DNA of 27,639 nucleotides from Nemertoderma westbladi (taxonomy: Eukaryota > Xenacoelomorpha > Nemertodermatida > Nemertodermatidae). Of the stretch, positions 6,648 to 15,721 are shown piece by piece. The stretch is from NCBI GenBank assembly GCA_032718475.1, contig JAUCBJ010000383.1, positions 1-27,639 on the forward strand, read 5' to 3'. Position 1 is the stretch's first letter; the number at the start of each line of letters is the position of its first letter. Made by a program: the position numbers and the translations under genes. The notes beneath the pieces are model-generated. The model was not told the origin of the DNA and ran no database searches. It worked only from the letters and a program-made list of their open reading frames with translations.

Positions 6648-9401
6648 TTAATAACTGTCACAAGTAGAACCTTCATCTAATAGAGCATAGGTTGTAATAT
6701 GCCTATCACCTGAGATTAATTTGATTGGGACAATAGAGAGCCATGTCCTTTTATTGGAATGTGAGGTACTGAAAATAGCTTGAAGGTTAGGACGAGTGAT
6801 TATATTATTATCATTGATGTGATTCAAGGGTGATGAAATGCTCTTACTAGGTGCTGAAGATTTGTTTATTGATGCGACAGCGACAGGATTAGACAATGAT
6901 ACGATACTGGAAGTTGTTCCTGCCATTGATGAAGGGGTTGTAGGTTTTGTAACTTGAGGATCGTGTAAGATTGTGTGGTGTTTGCTACCATTGCATACCT
7001 TACAAAGTAATTTTGAATTACAACTTGAAAGCACATGTTTAAATGATAAACATCTGTGACATCCCTTCTCTCTGGCAATGAAATGCCACCTGTCCTTGGG
7101 TGTTTTGCGCAGGAGCTCAGGACACTCACTTAGAAAGTGTTTCTCTTTACAGATACGACATGTGGGTAGTTGAAACTTATCATTAAGATTGGAAACAACA
7201 TTTATGGAATTATCAAGAGTTGTAGATAATGTGGTAACCTTTGGCTTATCTACAGCATTGGAATTCGCTGATGGGCTATACCGTTGATTGGAAGACTTGA
7301 ATGTACTGCTGAATTGAGAATACGCTGAGGGTTGTCGATAAAAGATGTGATCATTAACTTCATCAGCGATTCGCTTAACGAAGTGAGCCACATTAATAAG
7401 ACCTGGCTCAGAGTTATGCATCTCACGAAAGCGCATGGCCTCCCTAAGCCACCTGTTATATAGATGATCTGGAAGATTATTGACAATTTTACGGAGGTTG
7501 TCTGGTGAATTCATAAGACAGTTGTTTTCTAATTGTTCCAAGATAGCTAGCTTATCCAAGATCTTATCAGCATAATCCCTAAGAGAAGTGCTTTGTTTTT
7601 GCCGTGAACCTGAAAGATCAACAGGACTTGTAAGTGCGGCAATTATTGATTCAATAATAGTGCTTGGGTGACCGTACCTCTCATGTAGGCATTCCCAAGC
7701 TTTACTGTAACCATTAGCTGATCCTTCATAACGGGCTACTAAGTCATGGGGTTTTCCTTGGGTAAACTGTAAGAGATAAGATAATTTATCTGTGTCAGAA
7801 AGGGGTCGGACATCAATCTGGTTTCTGAAAGCTGATACAAAAGAAATGTATTTGGATACTTGACCATCGAAAATCGTTGGTTTAGGAAGTGGTAATGATA
7901 TCCTTGCATTGAGACTTTCAAAGGCGGAGAGAGTGGCATCCATATTACTAGCGGTGTTGTTGCTATGTAAATTTGGAGCACCAGTAAAATTGTTTGATGC
8001 GATTGAATTATATGGGTTCCTAGTTGAATTATTGTTTGTATTACCAGTATAGGATAAACCAGGCTGAGGTATCACAGATTGGTTAATATTGATTTGTGAC
8101 TGGTTATTTGTGAACGTGTAAGGAATTGACTGAGAAACGTTATTAGCAACAGGATAAGAATTGAAGTACTGAGTTGACATGATTGGCGAAAGATTTGGGA
8201 TAACATTTTGTTGCGCAGAGGTAAGTGTATGTCCCCCCATAAAAGGGTTGGGAGGTACTTCTACACCGCGGGACATGATTGAGGAAGTTGTTGTTGTAGG
8301 TACTTGGTTTGATGGAGCTGCATCTGTACCTCCGATGGTCATATGAGTTTGGGGTATTGAACTGGTTGATTGTTGTCCTGGCAAGATTGGGGATGGGGAA
8401 GGAATAAAGCTTTGGACAGCAGGGTTCAGAGTTACAGACTTTACTGGGCCTGCTGGTTTGATGACCAAAGTTTCACTGAAATCAGTACCAGGTGAATTCT
8501 GAGGTGACTCTTGAAGGATATTTGAAGTTATTTTTGAACTGGAATGTTCAGGAAGAATATTATCGATCTGAGTTGCCATCTCAGGATTCAAAAGTTTTAA
8601 TTCCTGAGCAGCAAGACTTTCATTCAACTCAGCAATTTGTATTAGGCCACTACGTTGTTTATCCTGTAGTTGTTTGGTTAATTTAGATTGTTCAGCATCC
8701 AAATCGCACCGTAATTTTGTTAGTTTGCGTTCACTACTAGCCTTAAGAAACTTTAGAGTAGCATTTGCTGAAACTGAGCTGGCTGAGTGGCTTGCTGAGG
8801 ATTTGTGGCTAGATTTACTAGAATTCTTGCTGATAATAGAATTCGACTTTTTTGATCTATGCAATACAGAAGACTGACATAAGGACTCTTTAAAGAAAGG
8901 CAACTCAGATGATAAAAAACCCTTTGTCATATCAGGGTCTAAAAAAGTAGATGAACTTTGAGGTCCCTTAAGACTCATTACACTACCCGTACCAGAACCA
9001 ACTTCATCTGAACATTTTGGTGCCAATACAGATAGTGGTTCAGATTGGTCACATTTGTAATGGTATATATTATTCATGCGTTTCAGTTTTTCAGATAAAA
9101 TCGTAACTTCCCCATTGTATTTACTTTGTAAATTTTCTGCTACTTCAGAATAACCTAAATCATAAAGTTTGAGTATTGCTGTATTATATTCTTCCGAAAT
9201 TGAATGGATCATAGATTTACATTTATTTAAATTAATTTCTAAAGAATTTAAGTTTGACATTTCTAAACTTGATTCTTTATTGAAGGAATTATAACATTTC
9301 GAAAAATGAGATTTGTAACCCGATACTGACCGCTTTACAGAATTTATGACATCGACTTCCGATGTCGGGGGTCTGGATCTAGGCCCCAGACTGGAATCCA
9401 T
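6648..9401 (-). CDS. BEL/Pao retrotransposon Gag with start of protease, truncated by the PLE
   Basis: Gag forms the particle that packages element RNA. The 917-residue frame has a Ser/Thr/Asn/Pro-rich N-terminal half with a charged, probably helical stretch near 225-275. A Pao/BEL Gag domain (DUF1759-like) follows from about 500 to 690, beginning LPLPKPTIFDGQ. Zinc knuckles then follow: CRIC...H...C near 748-762, CHRC..H...C near 790, CKVC...HH near 820. It ends in ALLDEGST, the D-E-G-S active-site region of a retropepsin-like protease. The last four codons and stop come from the PLE end (6648-6661), so the frame is chimeric and protease, RT, RNase H and integrase are absent. The ATG at 9401 lies in an 8-bp repeat next to a GC-rich insertion, so the original start may have been further upstream. 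Confidence 0.82.
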   Translation of the reverse strand: MDSSLGPRSRPPTSEVDVINSVKRSVSGYKSHFSKCYNSFNKESSLEMSNLNSLEINLNKCKSMIHSISEEYNTAILKLYDLGYSEVAENLQSKYNGEVTILSEKLKRMNNIYHYKCDQSEPLSVLAPKCSDEVGSGTGSVMSLKGPQSSSTFLDPDMTKGFLSSELPFFKESLCQSSVLHRSKKSNSIISKNSSKSSHKSSASHSASSVSANATLKFLKASSERKLTKLRCDLDAEQSKLTKQLQDKQRSGLIQIAELNESLAAQELKLLNPEMATQIDNILPEHSSSKITSNILQESPQNSPGTDFSETLVIKPAGPVKSVTLNPAVQSFIPSPSPILPGQQSTSSIPQTHMTIGGTDAAPSNQVPTTTTSSIMSRGVEVPPNPFMGGHTLTSAQQNVIPNLSPIMSTQYFNSYPVANNVSQSIPYTFTNNQSQININQSVIPQPGLSYTGNTNNNSTRNPYNSIASNNFTGAPNLHSNNTASNMDATLSAFESLNARISLPLPKPTIFDGQVSKYISFVSAFRNQIDVRPLSDTDKLSYLLQFTQGKPHDLVARYEGSANGYSKAWECLHERYGHPSTIIESIIAALTSPVDLSGSRQKQSTSLRDYADKILDKLAILEQLENNCLMNSPDNLRKIVNNLPDHLYNRWLREAMRFREMHNSEPGLINVAHFVKRIADEVNDHIFYRQPSAYSQFSSTFKSSNQRYSPSANSNAVDKPKVTTLSTTLDNSINVVSNLNDKFQLPTCRICKEKHFLSECPELLRKTPKDRWHFIAREKGCHRCLSFKHVLSSCNSKLLCKVCNGSKHHTILHDPQVTKPTTPSSMAGTTSSIVSLSNPVAVASINKSSAPSKSISSPLNHINDNNIITRPNLQAIFSTSHSNKRTWLSIVPIKLISGDRHITTYALLDEGSTCDSY

Positions 9402-9404
9402 ACA

Positions 9405-9880
9405 CTTTGCGCCGGATTAATCCGGCGCACTTTACAATAAAAGCGCGCCAATGTGGCGCGTGGCGCGCTCGAAAATCGTAAAGTGCGCCGGCTTTGGCGC
9501 GTGGCGCTCCCAAAAATAAAAACCGGCGCCAATTTGTTGGTTTAACAACTACGGAAGTGCCTTAAAAATTGCAATAGCTGTTAAAAAATTTCGGCTCGCT
9601 TCGCTCTGTCGCTCGCCTTTCTTTTTTGTGTTGTATGGTTACTGCTGAACAGGGACATGCAGACATGTACAGCTCTACAGCAATACCGGTACTGACATTG
9701 GCAGACTGGTTACACTCCTTCAAAATTGAAATTGCATTGGCGCGGCGCTCTTCAAAATTGTTTCAAATGTGCGGCGTGCTTAAAAATTTCGTTGGCGCAG
9801 GGTTTGCTTTGAAATTGCATCGGCGCATGGCACGCATAAAAATTGGTTGGCGCGCTATCCGGCGCACTTTTTGGATGGTT
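9405..9880. mobile_element. GC-rich insertion flanked by 8-bp direct repeat, possible non-autonomous DNA transposon
   Basis: TCCATACA occurs at 9397-9404 and again at 9881-9888, flanking this 476-bp block like a target-site duplication. Near the ends are inverted TGCGCCGGAT (9408-9417) and ATCCGGCGCA (9857-9866). A perfect 20-bp palindrome occupies 9409-9428. The interior is full of GGCGC and CGCGCC motifs and has no coding frame of note. An 8-bp duplication would fit a hAT-type element, but the inverted repeats are not exactly terminal, so this stays tentative. Confidence 0.45.
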
Positions 9881-10067
9881 TCCATACAGGTCTAGGCCTA
9901 CATACAGGGCCATCATTCCTACCTTTGTTACCAACAACCTGTTCCTGATTGGTTTGGATCCCACCTGAATCAGATAATCCATGTCCACTGGGATTGGTTG
10001 GCAATCCCAGGGTATCACTATTGATGACAGTTGCATCAAGATCTTCTTCGCCCGTCGTCCTCGACAT
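9855..10067 (-). CDS. 70-codon ORF, possible displaced N-terminus of the BEL Gag
   Basis: An ATG at 10067 opens a frame starting MSRTTGEEDLDATVIN. It is polar and Gly/Asn/Asp-rich, with no recognised domain. It runs into the GC-rich insertion at 9880 and stops at 9855. It is on the same strand as the Gag frame and directly upstream once the insertion is ignored. However, removing the insertion with one 8-bp copy shifts the frame (484 bp is not a multiple of three) and leads to a stop near 9344. It is either a decayed Gag N-terminus with a frameshift or a chance ORF. Confidence 0.25.
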   Translation of the reverse strand: MSRTTGEEDLDATVINSDTLGLPTNPSGHGLSDSGGIQTNQEQVVGNKGRNDGPVCRPRPVWKPSKKCAG

Positions 10068-10518
10068 GCTGTGTTCCTGCGTTGTCAGTACAGCAGTATA
10101 TACCTGATTGCGAACCCAGTCAGTTATTCGCGGTACCGGTATTATCGACGGTATCGCGGTTTGAACTAAAGGCCTAAAGGTCTAATATTTAGGGGAGTAT
10201 GGGCTGACAGGCTGACATAGGCTTAGCAGAAGATGGAAGCTTAAAGGCAGTGCAGTAGGCTATATGTCTGATATGTACGGCAATACTGTAGGCAATACTA
10301 GGCCTATAGGGCCTAATAATATTGTACGTATTTATCAAGTTCCTGAGTTCTGATTACAACAGTACAAACTAATAGTTGGATAAGCGTATGCTAGAAAACT
10401 GACCTGAATTTATGTATAGCTGTTTGGCCTACCAGCAGGTTTCTAGGCCTACCAATAGGTTTCTAGGCCTACCGTACCTACAAAATAATCTTAAAAGTCT
10501 GATATTGGACTACTGGAC
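10068..10518. other. non-coding stretch rich in AGGCCTA motifs
   Basis: No coding frame supported. AGGCCTA or a close variant recurs many times. Around 10428-10484 there is a short tandem array of about three copies of a 20-bp unit built on TTTCTAGGCCTACC. It could include decayed BEL 5' sequence, but no LTR ends are visible. Confidence 0.5.
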
Positions 10519-10699
10519 TAGGGTAAACTGGGGTAATTTGGGACAAAATCGTCCTTTAAAGCTTTTTTCAGAATCTTAAAAACATTTTTTTGATAATCCG
10601 ACCTTATCAAGTATGCACCATGTACCCATTCTATCAAACTATTTACTTAATTTTTATTTTCAAATAATTAATTACCTTTTTTTAATTAATATTCATCAA

Positions 10700-10736
10700 T
10701 GTCCCAAATTACCCCAGCATGGGGTAATTTGGGACA
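10700..10736. repeat. perfect 16-bp-arm palindrome of the TIR motif
   Basis: TGTCCCAAATTACCCC (10700-10715) and GGGGTAATTTGGGACA (10721-10736) are exact reverse complements with a 5-base centre AGCAT. This looks like two element ends placed back to back. Confidence 0.85.
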
Positions 10737-10874
10737 GTTGGGGGAATTTGGGACATAACATAAATCGAACAGTAGTAGCCCATTGTAATTGACACAAACT
10801 TTGTTGAGAAATTGTACAATGCATCAATAAGACCAAAAGTTGGGATTTTAGAGACTGTTCGACACCATCAGTAC

Positions 10875-12025
10875 AACAGTCTCCCGCTAGAGGGCTACAT
10901 GTCAAACATTAATAAATGTCCTCCCATCTGCCATCTCTCTGCATTTAATCCGACCAAAAGACAATACTGAAACTTGTCATACTTGTATTAGACCGACCAT
11001 TAGCTCATAGCTGTCATGTGTCATTCAAAGGGGGCTAATCTGCATGCAGTTCTTTAGTCTGCCGCTAGAGGGCCGAATATCTGAAAGTGAAATCCTTGGC
11101 TCATTCCGTTATTTATGATCCGTTCAAGCTGAAACTTGTCAAAAATATATTGTATGTCTGTCTGTCTTTATGCCAGTATGTGCTCAGCCAGAATACATCC
11201 TGCATCAATGTGCTGCTGCTGCTGTGTCTTGGAGGGGTCGGTAAGTGGTCTGCACTACCACTAGAGGGCAAAATGTATGAAAGTGATAACCTTCCACTTC
11301 CCCTGTACCCATTTTGCCATTTACTTGATCTTAATCTGTTTAAGTTGAGTCTTGGAATATAGCAGTATAGTACCAGATCACGACTACATGATGTGTCTTT
11401 TTGAGGAAGGTGATTCATCTGCAGTTCTCCAGTCTGCTCATAGAGGGCGAAATGTCTGAAAGTGAAAACTGGAAAACCTTCTCCCATTTCCGTGATTCTA
11501 ATTCGATTACCTTATGCTACTCGATAGGCCCTACTATACTGCTATACCACATGTTGAATCTTTGGGAAGAAGGTTATCGGTCATCTGTTCTCCAGTCTGC
11601 CGCTAGAGGGCAAAAATGTCTGAAAGTGACATCCTTGACTCATTCCATTATTTATGATCCGTCCTAGCTGATACTTGTCAAATATGTTGTCTGTCTGTCT
11701 GTATGTATCAGTATGTGCTCTCTTTAGAATACATCCTGCGTCAGTAGTGTGTCTTGCAGTCTTGGTGGGGTCGGTAATTGGTCTGCAGTTCTGTTCTCCA
11801 GTCTGCTCCTAGAGGGCAAAATGTATGAAAGTGATCTTCCGCTTGCCCATGTCTCCATTTTCTTCATCTTACAGTCTTAATCCTGTACACTGTAATCTGT
11901 TTAAGCTGAGTCTTGGAATATAAGTACCTGACCACGACTACATGCTGTGTCTTTTTGAGGAAGGCTATTAATCTGCTGCTGCTGCAGTTCTCCAGTCTGG
12001 CTGCTAGAGGGCGAAATATCTGAAA
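10875..12025 (+). repeat. tandem repeat of about 180 bp subunits (540-bp period) with CTCF-like motif
   Basis: A block reading CTAGAGGGC then GAAATGTCTGAAAGTGA (or variants) recurs at about 10884, 11062, 11258, 11436, 11600, 11806 and 12001. Units three apart are most alike: 11062 with 11600, 11258 with 11806, and 11436 with 12001. This gives a period near 540 bp with at least two higher-order copies. Shared blocks include CTGTGTCTTTTTGAGGAAGG and TCCAGTCTGC. It lies wholly inside the TIR element. The CCGCTAGAGGGC core resembles the CTCF-binding consensus; binding is only inferred. Confidence 0.7.
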
Positions 12026-12243
12026 GCGAACACCTTACACTTGCGACTTACCTGTGACGGCTAGTCTACCCGACAGCCCTACAGCATTTAAAAGAGCTAG
12101 AGAAAGTATGAAGATAAGTGTAGGCCTATAATTTAAACAACCCACCACACCCCACTGCACTTACAGTTAAGGAAAGACTTGTCCCAAATTACCCCAGCCT
12201 GTCCCAAATTCCCCCATGTCCCAAATTACCCCAGTTTACCCTA

Positions 12244-14228
12244 TACAGATACAGAGATACAGGTACAGGAACATAGGCCTATGCAATCTCGATTACAATA
12301 CACAATACAGCAATAGGATCAGAGGATGATAGGGCAGTCAGGCTGTAGGACCATACCGGTATGGGGCCTAGGCTGCTAGGTACCGGTACCATAAGGCTTA
12401 TATTGTAATAAGCGTATCTGCAGATCTGCCTATATATCCTGATGTACCGGTCTGCCGGTACTACTGCTAACTGTACTAGGCAGGGCTGCAGGGTGAAGGA
12501 ATGCCGGAATATTTGAAATGTCTAACTGTCTGAATATGTGTAGAGTACCGGTAAGGTAGCTTAAAAAATTAAATTTGGTTATAATGTTCGCGGCGGAACT
12601 ACTGAACTGAGCTAAACTATGTTCTATTTTGGTTGATCGCTAATTCTGTCTGCATGGACTGATGGAAAATGTTTAAAGACAGTGGTTACGGTATGTCATC
12701 TTGCATTTTATTATAAATGTGGACTGGATGCTGGATGTTGAATCTGAATATTAAATTATCTAAAGTAAAGATCTACTAAGGCTGCAATGTCTGAATGTGA
12801 AAGAAAGGGCTAAATTCTGAATGATGGAGTACTGAAGTAGGAAAGCGGAAAAGGCAGAAAAAGTAATAACCAAATTTGTGGGAAAAATGTTATGATTGAA
12901 ATAGAATACAGAAAGAATCGGAAAGTCTGATGGTTGAGCTTTATATATACGGTCTGAATCTGAATGCTGATTGGTTACTCTATTCTGAGACATACTGTAC
13001 AGTATGTCGAGTAAATATATTTATTGAAAATGGCATTTCGCCGATGACAGTACGAAATTTGGTCCTAGCACCAAAATTTGCCAAATTACGTCGAAAAATA
13101 CAAGTAGCAATGATCTGGCATATTTGAAATGTATTCCATTAGAATCAGCGCCCTAGAAAACCTGAAAATGTGAATTTATAGCATCGCATAAGTGAATTAA
13201 AAATTTTGTGTTCTAACTGAAAAGTGCTGGTAACTTGTTTTTTTCATTTTTTTCCTACGCAGAGAGGACTAAACAGCCATTTATGGTAATCATATCATTT
13301 TTAAATATCTTCCAATGTATTTTGCGCCCCAGAAAACCTGTATTGAAAAACAATTAGACGAAAAATGTCAGCTTCAAATTTTCTGAAAATTGTGCACTAC
13401 TTGTAATTTTGGTGCTGCAATATAACCACCCCAGTACATTTTTTCGAAAATTTTTTTTTTCGGTCGGATCCTGACTAGTGATACCTACGTACAAACAAAA
13501 AATCAGACGTTTTCGTAAAAATTTGTAGATTTTAGAGGGGGGGGGGGGGGGTCAATATGACCCCTCCCCGGTATTTGTACAACATTTTATAGCCCGGTAC
13601 TAATAGGGTTAACCATGAACCAACACGGCCACAATGATTAATTATACACTCTAACTACTAATTTAGTTTATTTATTATTATTATTGTTATAATTCGAAAG
13701 CACCAAATTTACATGAAAACACCCTGTGGTGCTGAAACTCCTTTTCAACTCTTAAGTTTCGATTTAAAAAGTTCAAAGCTGACACCCTATTCTTTCCCGT
13801 AATTAGTTCCTAAAACTACAATGAGAACATCACAGATGGCAGGGCAGGGCACGTAAATCAAACCAAACCTAAGCGGTGAAACTAAATCAAATTTGTGGGG
13901 CGAGTCAAAACTTTGAACCATCAGCGAAATGTTATAATTATACTATTGTTCTAAAAGTTTATGGGGGGTGAGTGTGTCAGTGTGTGTGTCGGAAGCCAAA
14001 GATATAACTGGCCATAGTAAAATTATAATTGTTCGTTAAGATGGCTTGCAGCTTTTGCTGCACAAAGGCCCCACTCCTCGTGTTATTGTTATTTGCAATT
14101 AAGGTAATACAGTATATCAGCACAAACTAAAATTCATGTTGACGCCACCGGCCTCTTTTACTTTCCTGCAATGGGCACAGGGCGGCAACTCTACTCCACA
14201 GTGTATTCTCCTGCAATAAAGAAATAAT
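12244..14228. other. non-coding stretch, no gene recognised
   Basis: Only short accidental frames occur on either strand. 12280-12560 is rich in ACCGGT palindromes. 13020-13620 is AT-rich and contains a poly-G tract. A short AT-rich microsatellite lies near 13660-13695, and a GTGTGT-rich patch near 13970-13995. No transposon end is clear. Confidence 0.5.
13537..13551 (+). repeat. poly-G run of 15
   Basis: Fifteen consecutive G, followed nine bases later by CCCCTCCCC (13561-13569), so a G/C hairpin or a quadruplex is possible. Homopolymer length is prone to sequencing error. Confidence 0.9.
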
Positions 14229-14373
14229 TTTGCCGAAACGCAACCTTTTGCCGAATCGCGACTGTTGCCGAAACGCCGATTTTTGCCGAAACGCATCTTT
14301 TTTGCCGAATCGCACCTTTTTAGCCGAAACGCAACTTTTTTTGCCGAAACGCGACTGTTGCCGAAACGCGACG
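14229..14373 (+). repeat. 17-20 bp minisatellite, eight copies
   Basis: Eight copies of TTTTGCCGAAACGCNAC, with poly-T spacers of variable length, two units reading GCCGAATCGC. CpG density is high compared with the AT-rich surroundings. Confidence 0.85.
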
Positions 14374-14852
14374 ACACCATGTGAATAGTGAATCTCATTA
14401 TAGTACACCGAACTCGTTCTAGACAGAGTGTCGCCATTTAAGCCTCTCACCATGTAACAGACCCAGGTACAGTACTACTATAAAAATAGAATTAGGATGC
14501 CTTCAGACAGTGTCGCCATTTCATAATGACTCTATACTGAAGCTACACAAAGGAGCAGGATAAGTATTAATCAGATAGGATAATTATTATACATACTCTT
14601 CAACCTTTAACAAAGCCGCATTCAACTCCCTATGAGCTACAGCAGTTAGCAATCTGTCAATAATAAAAATGAAATCGAACCGACATTTAGTCAGAGCAAC
14701 AAAAAATAGATGGCCAAGGAGACAGACAGTCTGGATTTAGCTGAGTCGAGTTAAAACGCCTCACCAAAATGACCAAATAAGCCCATAGGAATACACTACT
14801 TATTGACTTACTTAGAATACACAACGTATTTGAATTTAGGTTCAGCCCTCCA

Positions 14853-15120
14853 CACTGTCGGCAGAACGTAATGCTGACACTGTCGGCACAACGAAACGCA
14901 GACACGGTCGGCGCAACATAACGCCGATACACTGTCGACGCAACGTAACGCCGACACTGTCGGCACAACGTAATGCCGACACTGTCGGCGCAACGTAACG
15001 CCGACACTGTCGGCACTACGTAACGCCGACACTGTTGGCACTACGTAACGGCGACACCGTCGACACAACGTTATGCCGACACTGTCGGCAGTACGTTACG
15101 CCGACACTGTCGGCACAGCG
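14853..15120 (+). repeat. 25-bp minisatellite with a hairpin in each junction, about 10.7 copies
   Basis: The unit starts CACTGTCGGC, continues ACAACGTAAC and ends GCCGA. Across each junction GCCGAC-ACT-GTCGGC forms a perfect six-base-pair stem with a three-base loop. Units differ at one to four positions. Minus-strand reading frames through it are by-products of the repeat. Confidence 0.9.
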
Positions 15121-15336
15121 TTTGCACCCGTACCGTACATACTGTAATTAGGAGCGCATGTTTATAATTAAAGTACGGTGCAATTACAGATATTTATTTT
15201 ATGGATGGTACCTAATGTCTCATCGATTTTGATGATAGGTGTTGATTGGAAAATGGAACGTGTTGGTTTAGATTAATTGTACGGAAATGCGGTGGTTTAT
15301 TATCGTGTTCAGAATTATTATGCCTAGGGTAGGTGC
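15121..15336. other. non-coding flank of the large minisatellite
   Basis: Single-copy, AT-rich. Its last bases, GGTAGGTGCCAAAATGCAC, form the edge of the array; a close inverted relative is at 25721-25745. Confidence 0.5.
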
Positions 15337-15721
15337 CAAAATGCACAACGAGCAACAATGAACAACAACGAGCAACAATGACCAACAACGAGCAACAATG
15401 AGCAACAACGAGCAACAATGAGCAACAATGAACAACACAATGAGCAACAACGAACAACAATGATGCAACAACGAGCAACAATGAGCAATAATAAAGTACA
15501 ACAACGAGCAACAATGAGCTACAACGAACAACAACGAGCAATAACGAGCAACAATGAGCAACAACAAGCAATAATGAGCAATAATAAAGTACAGTACACC
15601 AACGAGCAACAATGAGCTACAACGAACAACAACGAGCAACACAACGAACAACAATGAGCAACAACGAACAACAATGAGGCAACAACGAGAAACAATGAGC
15701 AATAATAAAGTACAACAACGA

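Larger units (their letters stand above)
1..6661 (+). mobile_element. Penelope-like retroelement (PLE), EN+ type, with two pLTRs
   Basis: Seen: one long ORF with RT and GIY-YIG motifs is flanked by two direct repeats of about 1.65 kb. Bases 1-1652 match 5010-6661 at a constant offset of 5009, and the only difference I found by eye is at 944 (t) versus 5953 (c). The window begins inside the left repeat, so its true left end is missing. Known: PLEs carry RT related to telomerase, often a GIY-YIG nuclease, and terminal repeats called pLTRs produced by tandem or partly truncated copies. Inferred: near-identity of the pLTRs and an open 1116-codon ORF indicate a recent, possibly competent copy. The element runs opposite to the BEL fragment on its right and stops abruptly inside that fragment's protease codons. 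Confidence 0.93.
4988..6661 (+). repeat. right pLTR of the PLE
   Basis: It repeats the left pLTR at +5009. It starts with a partial 127-bp unit (from about 4988, just after the ORF stop at 4971) and ends at 6661 after 32 nt of duplicated ORF start (ATG at 6630). Beyond 6661 the sequence is BEL DNA on the minus strand. The short ORF-derived extension matches the tail-like extension known from PLE termini. Confidence 0.92.
6662..10067 (-). mobile_element. BEL/Pao LTR retrotransposon remnant
   Basis: The Gag part (6662-9401) is clear. The 5' side, at higher coordinates, is interrupted by a GC-rich block at 9405-9880 and then possibly continues to about 10067. No LTR or primer-binding site could be recognised. 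If the PLE inserted into a complete BEL element, the pol region should lie on the minus strand to the left of base 1, outside the window. Confidence 0.6.
10519..12243. mobile_element. non-autonomous DNA transposon with 27-bp TIRs, composite
   Basis: Bases 10519-10545 and 12217-12243 are perfect inverted repeats, each beginning TAGGGTAAACTGGGG and continuing into AATTTGGGACA. Both ends abut TA, which may be a TA target duplication. Extra copies of the motif lie inside each end: a palindrome at 10700-10736 and a second tandem copy to 10756 on the left, and three tandem copies at 12180-12240 on the right. No transposase frame is present. The ends suggest a small element (10519 to about 10718) next to, or nested with, a larger one (10719-12243). 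I cannot assign a superfamily. Confidence 0.75.

Noticed and set aside
9881-10170. BEL LTR and primer-binding site
   Set aside because: I looked for a TG...CA bounded repeat and a TGG-initiated tRNA complement upstream of gag, but found no second LTR copy or convincing match.
10696-11667. Frames of 69-124 codons in the TIR element
   Set aside because: They lie in tandem repeats, differ between repeat copies, and lack transposase motifs.
12930-13127. 65-codon plus-strand frame
   Set aside because: Short, in AT-rich DNA, with no motif or context.
14687-15068. Overlapping minus-strand frames with repeating ADSVSALRC-like peptides
   Set aside because: They are translations of the 25-bp hairpin minisatellite; two frames are open at once and neither resembles a protein family.
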